Positions 1 through 6,717 are shown, counted from the stretch's first letter. The stretch is DNA of 11,688 nucleotides from DATAEK01 sp036258055 (GCA_036258055.1 DATAEK010000357.1:1-11688); one strand, 5' to 3'. Translations and numbers: made by a program. The notes: a model not told the origin generated them from the letters alone.

Positions 1-706
1 GCGTCCATTGTCGTCTGGGTGAGCCGCGCGACCTTGCCGAACGCCGTCTGCATTCCCGTCGCGAAGACGAGCGCCCTGGCCTCGCCCGCGGTCACGGTCG
101 TGCCGGCGAGGAGCACGTTTCGGCTGCGAAGCAGGTCGTCATCGCTGGTGGTTTCCGCGTCTCGCGAGATGGGACGGGCCTCGCCTGTCAGCGTCGCGAT
201 GTTCACGCGCACGCCGAATCCCTCGAGCAAGCGGCTGTCGGCCGGCACATCGTCTCCGGCGCTCAGGAAGATCACGTCACCGGGGACGACATCTTCCGCC
301 GGAATGATCTTCGCCGTTCCGTCGCGCTGGACCCGGACCTGATGCGGCAGCAGCTGCTGCAAGGCCGACATCGTTTCTTCGGCACGGTACTCCTGCCAGA
401 AGGCGAATACCCCGTTGATACCGATGACCGCGACGATCGCCAGCGCGAGCGTGGCCATGCCCTGGCCCGGCATCTGAACGTCGGCAACCATGGCGAGGAT
501 CGCTGCGCCCCATAACAGCGCCGCAAAGAAAAGAAATGCGTGAACTGGGCGAGGAATCGAACGATGAGCGGCGACCCGGCAAGCCGCTCGATTCGATTCG
601 GACCGAAGTCGAGTCTTCGGGCGGAGGCCTCGGCCGCGGACAAACCCGCGGGACTACTTCTGAGGGCTGCGAACGCCGCATCCAAAGGGAGCTGATGGAT
701 CAGCAC
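1..706 (-). pseudogene. P-type cation-transporting ATPase, N-terminal part, frameshifted and cut by window edge
   Basis: Starts at a GTG (704-706) with GAGG 5-6 nt upstream. The first frame gives the cation-ATPase N-terminal domain (IHQLPLDAAFAAL, GPNRIE) up to LAQFTHFF. The family sequence then continues in another frame, from AALLWGAAILAM through the first membrane hairpin, the actuator domain (PGDVIFLSAGDDVPADSRLL) and the TGE loop (LTGEARPI) to the window start. The break is a tandem 5-bp repeat, AAGAA AAGAA on the plus strand (526-535). Removing one copy restores an uninterrupted HFFAALLW, the expected start of membrane helix M1. Such ATPases pump cations across the inner membrane using ATP. 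The phosphorylation site (DKTGT) and C-terminal half lie outside the window, so ion specificity cannot be read. As written the product would end after about 144 residues, so it is called a pseudogene unless the duplication is an assembly error or a reversible slippage site. Confidence 0.88.
526..535. repeat. 5-bp tandem duplication (AAGAA x2) breaking the ATPase frame
   Basis: Two adjacent copies of AAGAA on the plus strand (TTCTT on the coding strand). The duplication adds 5 nt, a shift of one frame. With one copy the ATPase reads HFFAALLW without a break; with two it runs into an out-of-frame tail. It could be a fixed mutation, a slippage-prone switch or an assembly artefact. Confidence 0.85.
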
Positions 707-772
707 CGGGACCTCGCGGGCAGGAGCGACGCGCGGATCGACACTACTTCGACGAGCAGTACACCCGAGCGG

Positions 773-997
773 TCACCGCAAATCGCATCGAATCGTCGGT
801 CGGCCTAGCGTGTCCTGTGACACCTGTTCCAACAGCTGGGCGAGCGGGCCACCACGATGCGACATCGACTTGAGGCGACAGATTGCTTCGCGCTTGATGT
901 ATTCCGGACAATGAATCGACACCACTTCGCCTTCGAGGTTTGTCACGCGTGTAACGCCCCCATGAAGGACCGAACACCAGACAGTTTCAATCGCCAT
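773..997 (-). CDS. Small conserved-looking protein of unknown function (74 aa)
   Basis: ATG at 995-997 is preceded by a strong Shine-Dalgarno (GGAGG, about 6-7 nt spacing), which fixes this frame against an overlapping one on the same strand. The product begins MAIETVWCSVLHGGVTRVTN, then has a short beta-rich stretch (LEGEVVSIHCPEY), Cys residues at 8, 30 and 40, and a C-terminal segment GGPLAQLLEQVSQDTLGRP. No signal peptide or membrane segment is visible. It stops 66 nt before the GTG of the P-type ATPase on the same strand, so the two could be cotranscribed. I recall similar short proteins near stress genes in Acidobacteria-like genomes but cannot name a family, and no function is assigned. 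The natural amino-acid mix and strong ribosome binding site are the evidence that it is real. Confidence 0.68.
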   Translation of the reverse strand: MAIETVWCSVLHGGVTRVTNLEGEVVSIHCPEYIKREAICRLKSMSHRGGPLAQLLEQVSQDTLGRPTIRCDLR

Positions 998-1263
998 CCG
1001 AGTCCTCCAGACCGGTCGAGCTCACCGCCGCTTGCGGGTTCACCCGAAGAAAGCAGGCAGATTCCGTACCGCCGGTTTCTCGGGCAAACGGCGCAGTCTC
1101 CTCCAGTGTGTGGGGAAAAATCCATATCGTCGCGGCATCTCACCCGCGGACTAGCTGGCTGACGTTCGAAGCCACGCGCGCATTCTCCCCGCGGTCATCC
1201 AATGCCGCCGCGATTGCTCTGCGTTCGTCTGACGCAAGCCGTGCGTGGACCCCCAGCGCAGCG
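998..1263. other. Intergenic region upstream of the small protein and ATPase
   Basis: No convincing gene. It holds the 3' side of the BACON gene and the presumed promoter of the 773-997/ATPase unit. A weak -24/-12-like element (GG at 1069-1070, GC at 1057-1058, minus strand, 10-nt spacing) is present, but only part of the consensus matches. No T-rich hairpin terminator was found for the BACON gene. Confidence 0.4.
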
Positions 1264-2454
1264 TCACTGAGCAGCCTGGGTGATGACAACCACCTTATCG
1301 CGCACGGTGATTCGTCCCTCACGCGCCGGGCCGCTGTTGGGCGCAACCGTAAACGTCACCGGATTGTCGCCGGCTCGCGGCATGCTGGTCGTGACGGTGA
1401 TCCAGGAAACATTCGATGTGGCCGTCCACACACACCGATCCTGCGTGGCGCTGCCGCATGTGTTCGGTACGCTCTGCTGAATCACGTCAAAGGTGCCGGA
1501 CCCTCCCGAGGACGCGAAACTGATCGAGCTGCGACTCACAGCGTACGTGCAACCCGCCTGGGACACGCGGATGTTCTGACCGGCAGTCGGCGTGGGCCAT
1601 CGCACCATGATGATCGCGTCTCGCGGAGCGTCGTAGTTGTCAGAAAACGAGATGGTGATCACACCCGAGCCGGTGCCGGATCCACCGCCGGGAAGCCCCA
1701 ACCAGGACGCACTTGAAGCGACCGTCCACGAGCAGCTCGCCTGAGTGGTGACCGACGCGGTCACGCTTCCGCCAGGCATACATGGCGCGAACTCGACTGG
1801 CGCAACCGAGTACGTGCAGACAGCAGCGACATCACCGGACTGCTTGACGGTAAACGTTCGATCGGCCACCCCGATCGTTGCGGTGCGATCGGCGACGTCG
1901 GAGTTGCGTGTGACGGAGTACGAGACACTGCCATCGCCCATGCCAGATGCTGAAGTGACCACGAGCCAGGGCGCATTACTGACGGCGGTCCATGGACAAT
2001 CGGACGGTGCGCTGACGGCGAACGTGCCGCTGGCCGCGTCCTTGCTGAACTCGGCGCTCGCGGGCGAGAGCGCGTACGCACAGACCGTCGGCGCGCGACC
2101 TTCTTGCGTCAGCGTGTGTGTCTGACCGCCAATCGTCAGCGTTCCGGTTCGCGTCGAGCTGCCGGCATTGCTTGGTACGGAGTACGAGACGGTTCCGGCG
2201 CCGCTTCCGCTGGCACCCGCCGTGATCGTGATCCACGTCGCGCTTGCAGTGGCAGTCCAGGAGCATCCGGCGGGAGCCGTGACGGTGACGGAGCCGACTC
2301 CCCCTTCCGCGGTGAATGTAAGAGTCCCAGGCGAAATCGCAATGGAGCAGACGGGCGTGGGTTCCGTCGGACCACCGTCATCGCCCCCGCAGCTTCCCAA
2401 CACGATTCCGAGCGTCCCGAAGAGAACGCCTATCTTTATGAATCGGCGGTACAT
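1264..2454 (-). CDS. Secreted lipoprotein with four BACON domains
   Basis: 396 aa from the ATG at 2452-2454, which has GAGAGG about 8 nt upstream. An in-frame ATG farther upstream (2676) is rejected because it would bury the signal peptide. Residues 1-22 are a lipoprotein signal: basic MYRRFIK, a hydrophobic core, then lipobox LGSC with Cys22 and a flexible GGDDGGPTEPTP linker. Four immunoglobulin-like BACON repeats of about 85-95 residues follow, each with the family signature C.(W)TA....W(I/L).(V/I)T...G.G and a closing (T)(V/L)TQ strand: roughly residues 34-120, 121-208, 209-298 and 299-396. BACON domains are extracellular beta-sandwiches linked to carbohydrate, mucin or surface binding, often as spacers on enzymes. 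Here there is no catalytic domain, so the protein is likely an adhesive or scaffold lipoprotein on the cell surface. It is unrelated in function to the stress genes around it. Identification is strong; the ligand is unknown. Confidence 0.88.
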   Translation of the reverse strand: MYRRFIKIGVLFGTLGIVLGSCGGDDGGPTEPTPVCSIAISPGTLTFTAEGGVGSVTVTAPAGCSWTATASATWITITAGASGSGAGTVSYSVPSNAGSSTRTGTLTIGGQTHTLTQEGRAPTVCAYALSPASAEFSKDAASGTFAVSAPSDCPWTAVSNAPWLVVTSASGMGDGSVSYSVTRNSDVADRTATIGVADRTFTVKQSGDVAAVCTYSVAPVEFAPCMPGGSVTASVTTQASCSWTVASSASWLGLPGGGSGTGSGVITISFSDNYDAPRDAIIMVRWPTPTAGQNIRVSQAGCTYAVSRSSISFASSGGSGTFDVIQQSVPNTCGSATQDRCVWTATSNVSWITVTTSMPRAGDNPVTFTVAPNSGPAREGRITVRDKVVVITQAAQ

Positions 2455-2478
2455 GAGTGCACCTCTCGCGGGAACCTG

Positions 2479-2494
2479 AGCAATTGTTGGACCA
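2479..2494 (-). promoter_or_regulatory. Possible -24/-12 (sigma-54-like) promoter for the BACON lipoprotein
   Basis: On the minus strand the sequence reads TGGTCCAACAATTGCT: GG and GC separated by exactly 10 nt, with TTGCT at -12 but a poor CACG after the GG. The implied transcript start is about 14 nt before the ATG, which leaves room for the ribosome site but little more. In GC-rich DNA partial matches arise by chance, so confidence is low. Confidence 0.25.
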
Positions 2495-2573
2495 GCCAAG
2501 AGCGGCTGTTTCCGTGCGAAAGTGCGGGCGGGCTGCGGAACTTCCCGCGTCGGCAACTGGAGCTCGATCACGA

Positions 2574-2606
2574 GGAAAAAATCACCCAACCGTCGCGACT
2601 TTTTCC
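2574..2606. terminator. A/T-stem inverted repeat between BACON gene and APH/P-loop gene
   Basis: Arms GGAAAAAATC (2574-2583) and GACTTTTTCC (2597-2606) pair with one mismatch around a 13-nt loop. The loop side overlaps the small palindrome GTCGCGAC (2592-2599). It lies about 95 nt past the stop of the 2702-4276 gene and 120 nt before the BACON start. The T-run within the stem would fit termination of minus-strand transcripts, but the stem is not GC-rich; an operator is the alternative. Confidence 0.3.
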
Positions 2607-2701
2607 GCTGTGACCCGCGTGATGGGGGGACTGATGCTGATCTCAGAACCCATCGAGGGTCTACTTGCACAGTCACGCATCCGATGATTTCGTCGGCCAG
2701 C

Positions 2702-4276
2702 TCACGCGACCCGCGACCCTTGACGGCCTGGCCCCGCCTTGAGGCGCTCGCGCAGGAAGAGGCTCACAGTCTTAAGCACATCTTCCGGGGTACCGGACGC
2801 GTCGATGTGGTGCCACGCAATCGGACCGATGTCTTGAACCAGCTGGCGGCGGATGACGTCGGCGTCGGCGTCCGATGGATCGAGATGGCGGCGTCTGGAT
2901 CGTGCGATCAACTCCGACTCCGGTGCGTCAAGCCACAGCCCAATGAACGGGACGCCCGCCATGGCCGCTGCCCGCTCGATGCCCTCTCGATCCGCCGGAC
3001 GAGCGAACACCGCGTCCGCGATGGCGACATGACCGCCGCGCCCGACTCGAGCAGCACGATCCGTGACCGTCCCATACACGCGTTCAGAGACTTGCGCTGT
3101 ATAGCCTTCCGGGCCCAGACGCTGGAGCGCGTCGACGCCGCACAACCGCTTCCGGATCTCGTCGCTGCGAATGACGACTGCTCCAGGGACCGGTCCGACT
3201 GTTGGAGCGAGGGCGTGAGCGAGCGTCGACTTTCCGGATCCCGACCGTCCGCCGATGGCCAGAAGGCAGGCCGCCGGTGGGTGTAGCAGCTGGCGGGCGA
3301 AGGCCAGATAATCTCGGGCCGCATCGTTCAGCTCGTGCTGGCGCTGGGGATTGTGTTGCAGGTTCGCGGCCGTTGCACTCGTCTTCGCTCTGACCGCGGC
3401 GCGGCACGACAGAAACAAGGGGACGAGCGCCACGCCATCGAAATCCGCTGTTTCGGCGAGATAGGCATTCCACACCGTATTGGCATGGCGCGGCAATCGA
3501 CGCCGCCATAGATCCATCAGCAGGAACGCCAGGTCGTAGAGGACATCGATGCAGGCGATTTCGTCGTTGAACTCGACCCCGTCGAACAATGTCGGACGTC
3601 GATCGAGCAGGACAATGTTTCGAAGGTGGAGATCGCCGTGACAGTGTCGCACGAGGCCGTCGCGGCGTCGCGCCTCCAGCCGCGCACTGTGGCGCTCGAG
3701 GGCATCGCGAGCAGCGGCCGTGAGGCTGGTACACGCGTCGGGTTCGAGGATGCCCGCACCCTGTTCGGCGAACCCATCGGCATTGCCGTCGATGACCCAC
3801 GCCATCCCAGGGCGGCCTCCGTGATCGCGGCGATGGTCGGCCGCCAAGTGGAACTGCGCGATGATGGTGCCGAGCGATGGCATCAGTGCCGAATCAAGTG
3901 CATTTCGCGAGGCGAGCCGATCGAAGAGTGCATCCTGATCGAAGCGGACCATCTCGACGAGCCAGTCCACTGGGTTTCCTGGTCCCCCCAACGCCAGCGA
4001 CCCGTCCGCTCGACGGATGACGGGTACGACACCGCGATAAAGCGAGGGTGCGGTGCGCTGGTTCACGCGTACCTCCGCCTGACACATCGCTTTGCGCCGC
4101 TCGACCGTGGAGAAGTCCAGGTAATCGTATTTGACGGCTCGCTTGAGCTTCCACGCACGCATCCCCGCCAGGAACACAATGGAGGCGTGCGTCTCGATGC
4201 ACTCGACGAGCGCGTTTGCATGTGTCGAGCGTGAAGACAGGAGTGACACGACCTCAGTCTGGTCTTGCGTGATCAT
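2702..4276 (-). CDS. Bifunctional APH-like phosphotransferase / P-loop ATPase (Rv2004c-like)
   Basis: 524 aa from ATG 4274-4276; a longer start at 4336 is possible and would overlap the upstream small gene by 14 nt. The chosen start puts the usual short leader before VECIETH, where homologues begin. The N-terminal half is an aminoglycoside-phosphotransferase/kinase fold: an ETHASIVFLAG...AWKLKRAV ATP-site region near 28-48, the catalytic loop HGDLHLRN at 213-220 (Asp215), and a metal-binding equivalent DGVEF at 232-236. The C-terminal half is a small AAA-type P-loop kinase with Walker A GRSGSGKST at 343-351 (Lys349). Proteins with this architecture are usually labelled APH/ATP-binding; the substrate is unknown and resistance should not be assumed. 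A mycobacterial relative (Rv2004c) belongs to the DosR dormancy regulon, which fits the neighbours here. It probably shares a transcript with the small Cys-pair protein directly upstream. Both active-site motifs look intact. Confidence 0.86.
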   Translation of the reverse strand: MITQDQTEVVSLLSSRSTHANALVECIETHASIVFLAGMRAWKLKRAVKYDYLDFSTVERRKAMCQAEVRVNQRTAPSLYRGVVPVIRRADGSLALGGPGNPVDWLVEMVRFDQDALFDRLASRNALDSALMPSLGTIIAQFHLAADHRRDHGGRPGMAWVIDGNADGFAEQGAGILEPDACTSLTAAARDALERHSARLEARRRDGLVRHCHGDLHLRNIVLLDRRPTLFDGVEFNDEIACIDVLYDLAFLLMDLWRRRLPRHANTVWNAYLAETADFDGVALVPLFLSCRAAVRAKTSATAANLQHNPQRQHELNDAARDYLAFARQLLHPPAACLLAIGGRSGSGKSTLAHALAPTVGPVPGAVVIRSDEIRKRLCGVDALQRLGPEGYTAQVSERVYGTVTDRAARVGRGGHVAIADAVFARPADREGIERAAAMAGVPFIGLWLDAPESELIARSRRRHLDPSDADADVIRRQLVQDIGPIAWHHIDASGTPEDVLKTVSLFLRERLKAGPGRQGSRVA

Positions 4277-4322
4277 TGGTCGGGAACTCCGCAGGCGACA
4301 CGACAAACGGCCCCGCCGAAGC

Positions 4323-4532
4323 TCAACCTTCCGCATTCGCCTTCACGAGCGGCACCGGCCGATTCTGGGATCGCATCACAGGACGACTCTGGCCGCGGCG
4401 CATCGGTGCAATCTCCCAGCCGGGGGTTTCGTACCCGCACCAGCCACAACGCATCGACACCCGTGAGGGTTCGAAGTGCATCAGAAGGCGATGACCGTAA
4501 AGGCCACAAATCCATTGATGCACGTTCTGCAC
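4323..4532 (-). CDS. Small zinc-ribbon-like Cys-pair protein (69 aa)
   Basis: The start is taken as GTG 4530-4532 because an unusually complete Shine-Dalgarno (AAGGGGGTGA, one base from the full anti-SD complement) ends a few bases upstream. In-frame ATGs at 4592 and 4574 lie before that site, and a longer 89-aa form cannot be excluded. The core reads ICGLYGHRLLMHFEPSRVS followed by MRCGWCGYETPGW, a CxxC knuckle typical of short metal-binding ribbons; a second cysteine pair is not present (a single Cys lies near the N-terminus), so metal binding would need other ligands or a dimer. The C-terminus is basic. I recall comparable GLxGHR-LHFE-CxxCGxESPGW proteins in Acidobacteria-like genomes but have no family name. 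It ends 46 nt before the APH/P-loop start (or overlaps it by 14 nt if that gene starts at 4336), indicating cotranscription and perhaps translational coupling. Function unknown. Confidence 0.66.
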   Translation of the reverse strand: MQNVHQWICGLYGHRLLMHFEPSRVSMRCGWCGYETPGWEIAPMRRGQSRPVMRSQNRPVPLVKANAEG

Positions 4533-4545
4533 GCAAATCACCCCC
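4533..4545 (-). promoter_or_regulatory. Extended Shine-Dalgarno deciding the start of the Cys-pair gene
   Basis: GGAAGGGGGTGAT on the minus strand, ending about 5 nt before GTG 4530-4532, matches the 16S rRNA 3' tail complement over about nine positions with one substitution. It argues for the short form of the protein and for strong translation. Confidence 0.55.
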
Positions 4546-4619
4546 TTCCCATGTCGAGAGCAGGCGGACGACATTCCGCGGACCCGCCGCACGCCGACTC
4601 TTCGACAGAAATGCGGGCG

Positions 4620-5267
4620 TCACACGGATTGCGATATCACGGACTTCGCCGAACGCCTGAGAGCTCCGGCTACCATCTCGTCGGTCACCTCCGCGAAATC
4701 ATCGAAGAACTGACCTACCGCATAGAACTCGTCGGCCGACCACAGACAGACGACTTCATCCGCTTCGCCTTCCAGGCTTGCGAGCGAGGCTGGTGGCGCA
4801 ACGCCGATCGCGGCGACGACGCGTTGTGGCCGCCGTGCGCGGATTGAGCGGATCGCCGACAGCATCGACGCCCCGGTCGCAATCCCGTCGTCCACGATGA
4901 TGACGATGCGGCCTTTGGGATCGATCGAGGGCTGCGAACCCATATAGTGCTCCCGTCGCCTGCGGAGGATTTCCCGCTGAGTGCGGACTTCCGCGCGCAG
5001 ATACTCGTCGGATGCGATATCGAAATACCCCCCCTTGAATACTGTGCCGCCCTCGTCGACGGCGCCGATGGCCAGCTCCGGCTGGCCCGCCGCGCGCAGC
5101 TTGCGCACGAGCACGATATCGAGATCCCCGCCGAGCGTATCTGCAACGATTCTCGCCATCGGCACCCCGCCCCGCGGCACACCGAGCACCAGAGGACGCT
5201 GTCCGCGATAACGGGCAAGGCGGTCGCCGAGCAATGTCGCCGCCTCTTCGCGGTTCTCGAAGCGCAT
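4620..5267 (-). CDS. Stand-alone phosphoribosyltransferase-fold protein (type I PRTase)
   Basis: 215 aa from ATG 5265-5267, with AGGAGG 8 nt upstream; a longer in-frame start at 5366 has no such site. The N-terminal part MRFENREEAATLLGDRLA is typical of the short PRTase family beside stress genes. VLGVPRGGVPMA (27-38) is the conserved early loop. The PRPP-binding motif is IVIIVDDGIATGAS (121-134) with Asp126-Asp127, and the tail EVVCLWSADEFYAVGQFFDDF is family-like. Type I PRTases transfer ribose-5-phosphate from PRPP to a base or release it; the acceptor of this group is not established. Mycobacterial relatives (Rv0571c; the PRTase part of Rv2030c) are dormancy-regulated. It is transcribed divergently from the universal stress protein and has its own -24/-12-type promoter candidate. 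The next gene downstream (Cys-pair protein) begins 87 nt after its stop, so a PRTase, Cys-pair, APH/P-loop operon is plausible. Confidence 0.88.
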   Translation of the reverse strand: MRFENREEAATLLGDRLARYRGQRPLVLGVPRGGVPMARIVADTLGGDLDIVLVRKLRAAGQPELAIGAVDEGGTVFKGGYFDIASDEYLRAEVRTQREILRRRREHYMGSQPSIDPKGRIVIIVDDGIATGASMLSAIRSIRARRPQRVVAAIGVAPPASLASLEGEADEVVCLWSADEFYAVGQFFDDFAEVTDEMVAGALRRSAKSVISQSV

Positions 5268-5303
5268 GGCATCGACCTCCTGCCACCTTCCTTCTTTCGA
5301 GTA

Positions 5304-5319
5304 AGCAACCGGACTGCCA
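5304..5319 (-). promoter_or_regulatory. Sigma-54-type (-24/-12) promoter for the PRTase gene
   Basis: Reads TGGCAGTCCGGTTGCT on the minus strand: TGGCA at -24, TTGCT at -12, with GG and GC separated by exactly 10 nt, the spacing sigma-54 requires. Two positions (the C and G of CACG) differ from consensus. The predicted transcript start is about 26 nt before the ATG and leaves the AGGAGG ribosome site intact. Confidence 0.55.
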
Positions 5320-5469
5320 CGAATTTGGCGAAGGCATCGTGACACGTGCGGGAAGGAGCATTTCACGCGTGTGCCGCCGACAGTTGTGCGGTTTGCGGAA
5401 TCCCGTCGAAAGCCGGTTGATGTTCAGGTGGTCGGTCTGATTCGAATGAGGTCGGCGCTGCGGAATGGC

Positions 5470-5485
5470 TGGCACATCTGATGCT
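5470..5485 (+). promoter_or_regulatory. Sigma-54-type (-24/-12) promoter for the universal stress gene
   Basis: Reads TGGCACATCTGATGCT: perfect TGGCAC at -24, ATGCT (consensus TTGCW) at -12, with the required 10 nt between GG and GC. The predicted start lies about 80 nt before the Usp ATG. Confidence 0.5.
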
Positions 5486-5573
5486 CCCTGCGACCTTGAG
5501 GATCGCGGACGGGATCAGGACCGGGCAGCACAGTCTCAGTCTCAGGATGGCTGGCGTCCGATGAGGGGAGATC

Positions 5574-6071
5574 ATGATTACGATCAAGAATGTTCTCGTG
5601 GCCACTGACTTCGGGGAGGCAGCGCAGGCCGCGCTCGAGTACGGCCGCCACCTCGCGCGGCTGTCAGGCGCGAGATTGCATGTCCTTCACGTCGTCCGCA
5701 ACGTCTTCCTAGACGCGCTCGCCGTCGAAGGTGAGACGATTGATTTGGTGGCCATCCAGGACGCGATCGAGCGGGCGGCACGCCAGCAGCTCGACTCGCT
5801 TGTCCTGGCACACGACCGGCTCGCGGGCGACGCAAAAACCGTCGCCACGACGTCGAACTCGCCCGCTGTGGCCATCGTGGCGTACGCGGAGGACAACCAC
5901 ATCGATCTGATCGTCCTCGGTACGCACGGCCGAGGTGGCGTGGCACACCTGCTCATGGGAAGCGTCGCAGAACGGGTCGTTCGCACCGCCCCCTGTCCGG
6001 TGCTCACCCTCAAGAAGCCGGAGCAGGAGTCGAGGCCGGCAGAAGGTCTGGAAGCGGCGGCCCGTGCCTGA
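5574..6071 (+). CDS. Universal stress protein (UspA family, ATP-binding type)
   Basis: 165 aa, a single Usp domain of normal length. ATG 5574-5576 follows GAGGGGAG at good spacing. The N-terminal strand and nucleotide site VLVATDFG (7-14, Asp12) and the ATP-binding signature G-x2-G-x9-G-S (Gly116, Gly119, Gly129, Ser130, within GTHGRGGVAHLLMGS) are intact, so this should be an ATP-binding Usp rather than the UspA-like non-binding type. The C-terminus PCPVLTLK is also canonical, with a short extra tail. Usps are cytoplasmic and help survival under energy, oxygen or growth arrest stress. It is divergent from the PRTase and overlaps or abuts the following DUF5335 gene, with which it is probably cotranscribed from the 5470-5485 promoter candidate. 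Confidence 0.95.
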   Translation: MITIKNVLVATDFGEAAQAALEYGRHLARLSGARLHVLHVVRNVFLDALAVEGETIDLVAIQDAIERAARQQLDSLVLAHDRLAGDAKTVATTSNSPAVAIVAYAEDNHIDLIVLGTHGRGGVAHLLMGSVAERVVRTAPCPVLTLKKPEQESRPAEGLEAAARA

Positions 6072-6093
6072 CCGAGGCGGCTCGCTCGTCGCT

Positions 6094-6717
6094 ATGGCGA
6101 TGCAGACGATTGAACTTTCGCGCTCGGAGTGGCGGGAGTGGCTCGATCGCTTCACCCAGGTCCACGTCGGCTGGCTCGTCTCGGTCGACGTCCTCCGGCC
6201 AGATCTCGGAGCTCAGCGGGAGATCGACAATCTGCCGCTCATCGGAGTGTCCGCGGATCGAGTCGAGCCGCACGGTACGCTTGTGATCTCCGTCGGCAGG
6301 TCGCCGACGCTGCATCTCACGCACGTCGTGCATGACGTCACGCGACTCCATGTCGAACGGACCGACGCCGGCGCCGACGCTGCGCTGCAGATCGAGTCGA
6401 GTGATGGATCGAAAACGATCCTGAGATTTCGTGTCGCGGCGCTGCCGGAAATGTTAGACGGCACCGAAATGTCGCCCGAGCCCGGCCGTCGCCGGCTGCA
6501 ATCGACGAGACCGGGGGGACGACGTCTCGCCCAAGGCCGTCCTGACAGGTCTGCCTCCGTCAGGCGGCTACGACCTGCGGGACAGGATGATGGTGCCCGC
6601 AAATCGCCTTCAACGCACACACGACAGCTTCGTTGCGCACGCCCTTTTCGACGCCGGCGGCAAGAAGGATGTCGTTCATCGATAGAATCCCCAGCACCGT
6701 ATTTGCGAGACCGATGA
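6094..6717 (+). CDS. DUF5335-like protein with a run-on C-terminus
   Basis: The conserved part spans about residues 1-123 from ATG 6094: TIELSRSEWREWLDRFTQ, GWLVSVDVL, a central DLGAQREIDNLPLIGVSAD, ISVGRSPTLHLTH, then LQIESSDGSKTILRFR and LPEMLDG, as in the short DUF5335 proteins found next to Usp and stress genes. A GTG at 6064, overlapping the Usp stop, is an alternative start; the GAGGCGG before 6094 is rather far (13 nt). Function is unknown. After residue 123 the frame stays open to 6717 and becomes Arg-rich; from about residue 155 it lies antisense to the CBS gene (6560-7021). That tail is probably not a selected protein sequence. A stop in another frame at 6543-6545 sits in a hairpin next to the CBS stop, so an indel after residue 123 may have removed the original end. 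Confidence 0.72.
   Translation: MAMQTIELSRSEWREWLDRFTQVHVGWLVSVDVLRPDLGAQREIDNLPLIGVSADRVEPHGTLVISVGRSPTLHLTHVVHDVTRLHVERTDAGADAALQIESSDGSKTILRFRVAALPEMLDGTEMSPEPGRRRLQSTRPGGRRLAQGRPDRSASVRRLRPAGQDDGARKSPSTHTRQLRCARPFRRRRQEGCRSSIESPAPYLRDR
6541..6564. terminator. Hairpin at the convergent gene end (possible bidirectional terminator)
   Basis: CCTGAC (6541-6546) pairs perfectly with GTCAGG (6559-6564); an inner AGG/CCT pair surrounds a TCTG loop, with a CC bulge. It includes the CBS stop codon (6560-6562) and an out-of-frame TGA for the plus strand. No T-run follows on either strand, so intrinsic termination would be weak. Confidence 0.35.

Larger units (their letters stand above)
5268..5573. 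promoter_or_regulatory. Divergent regulatory region between PRTase and universal stress protein
   Basis: 306 bp without a credible gene. It carries outward-facing -24/-12 candidates at 5304-5319 (minus) and 5470-5485 (plus). The space between holds short palindromes (CACGTG at 5343-5348, CACGCGTG near 5363-5372, ATTCGAAT at 5440-5447) that could be activator sites. No exact NifA-type, FNR-type or DosR-type box was recognised. Confidence 0.55.

Noticed and set aside
1140..1263. Minus-strand stretch reading LASDERRAIAAALDDRGENA up to a TGA, protein-like in composition
   Set aside because: It has no own start codon or ribosome site outside the BACON gene, overlaps that gene in another frame, and matches no family I recognise. 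It could be a gene-tail remnant but support is too thin.
2522..3286. Plus-strand 254-codon ORF over the BACON upstream region and APH/P-loop gene
   Set aside because: Mostly antisense to the kinase gene and lacks any recognisable domain or ribosome site.
2702..4276. Annotation as an aminoglycoside resistance gene
   Set aside because: The APH-like fold with a C-terminal P-loop kinase is a widespread family of unknown substrate; nothing in the sequence supports drug modification.
5268..5573. FNR/Anr (TTGAT-N4-ATCAA) or DosR boxes, expected from the gene content
   Set aside because: No adequate match was found; TTGAT near 5417 lacks the second half-site.
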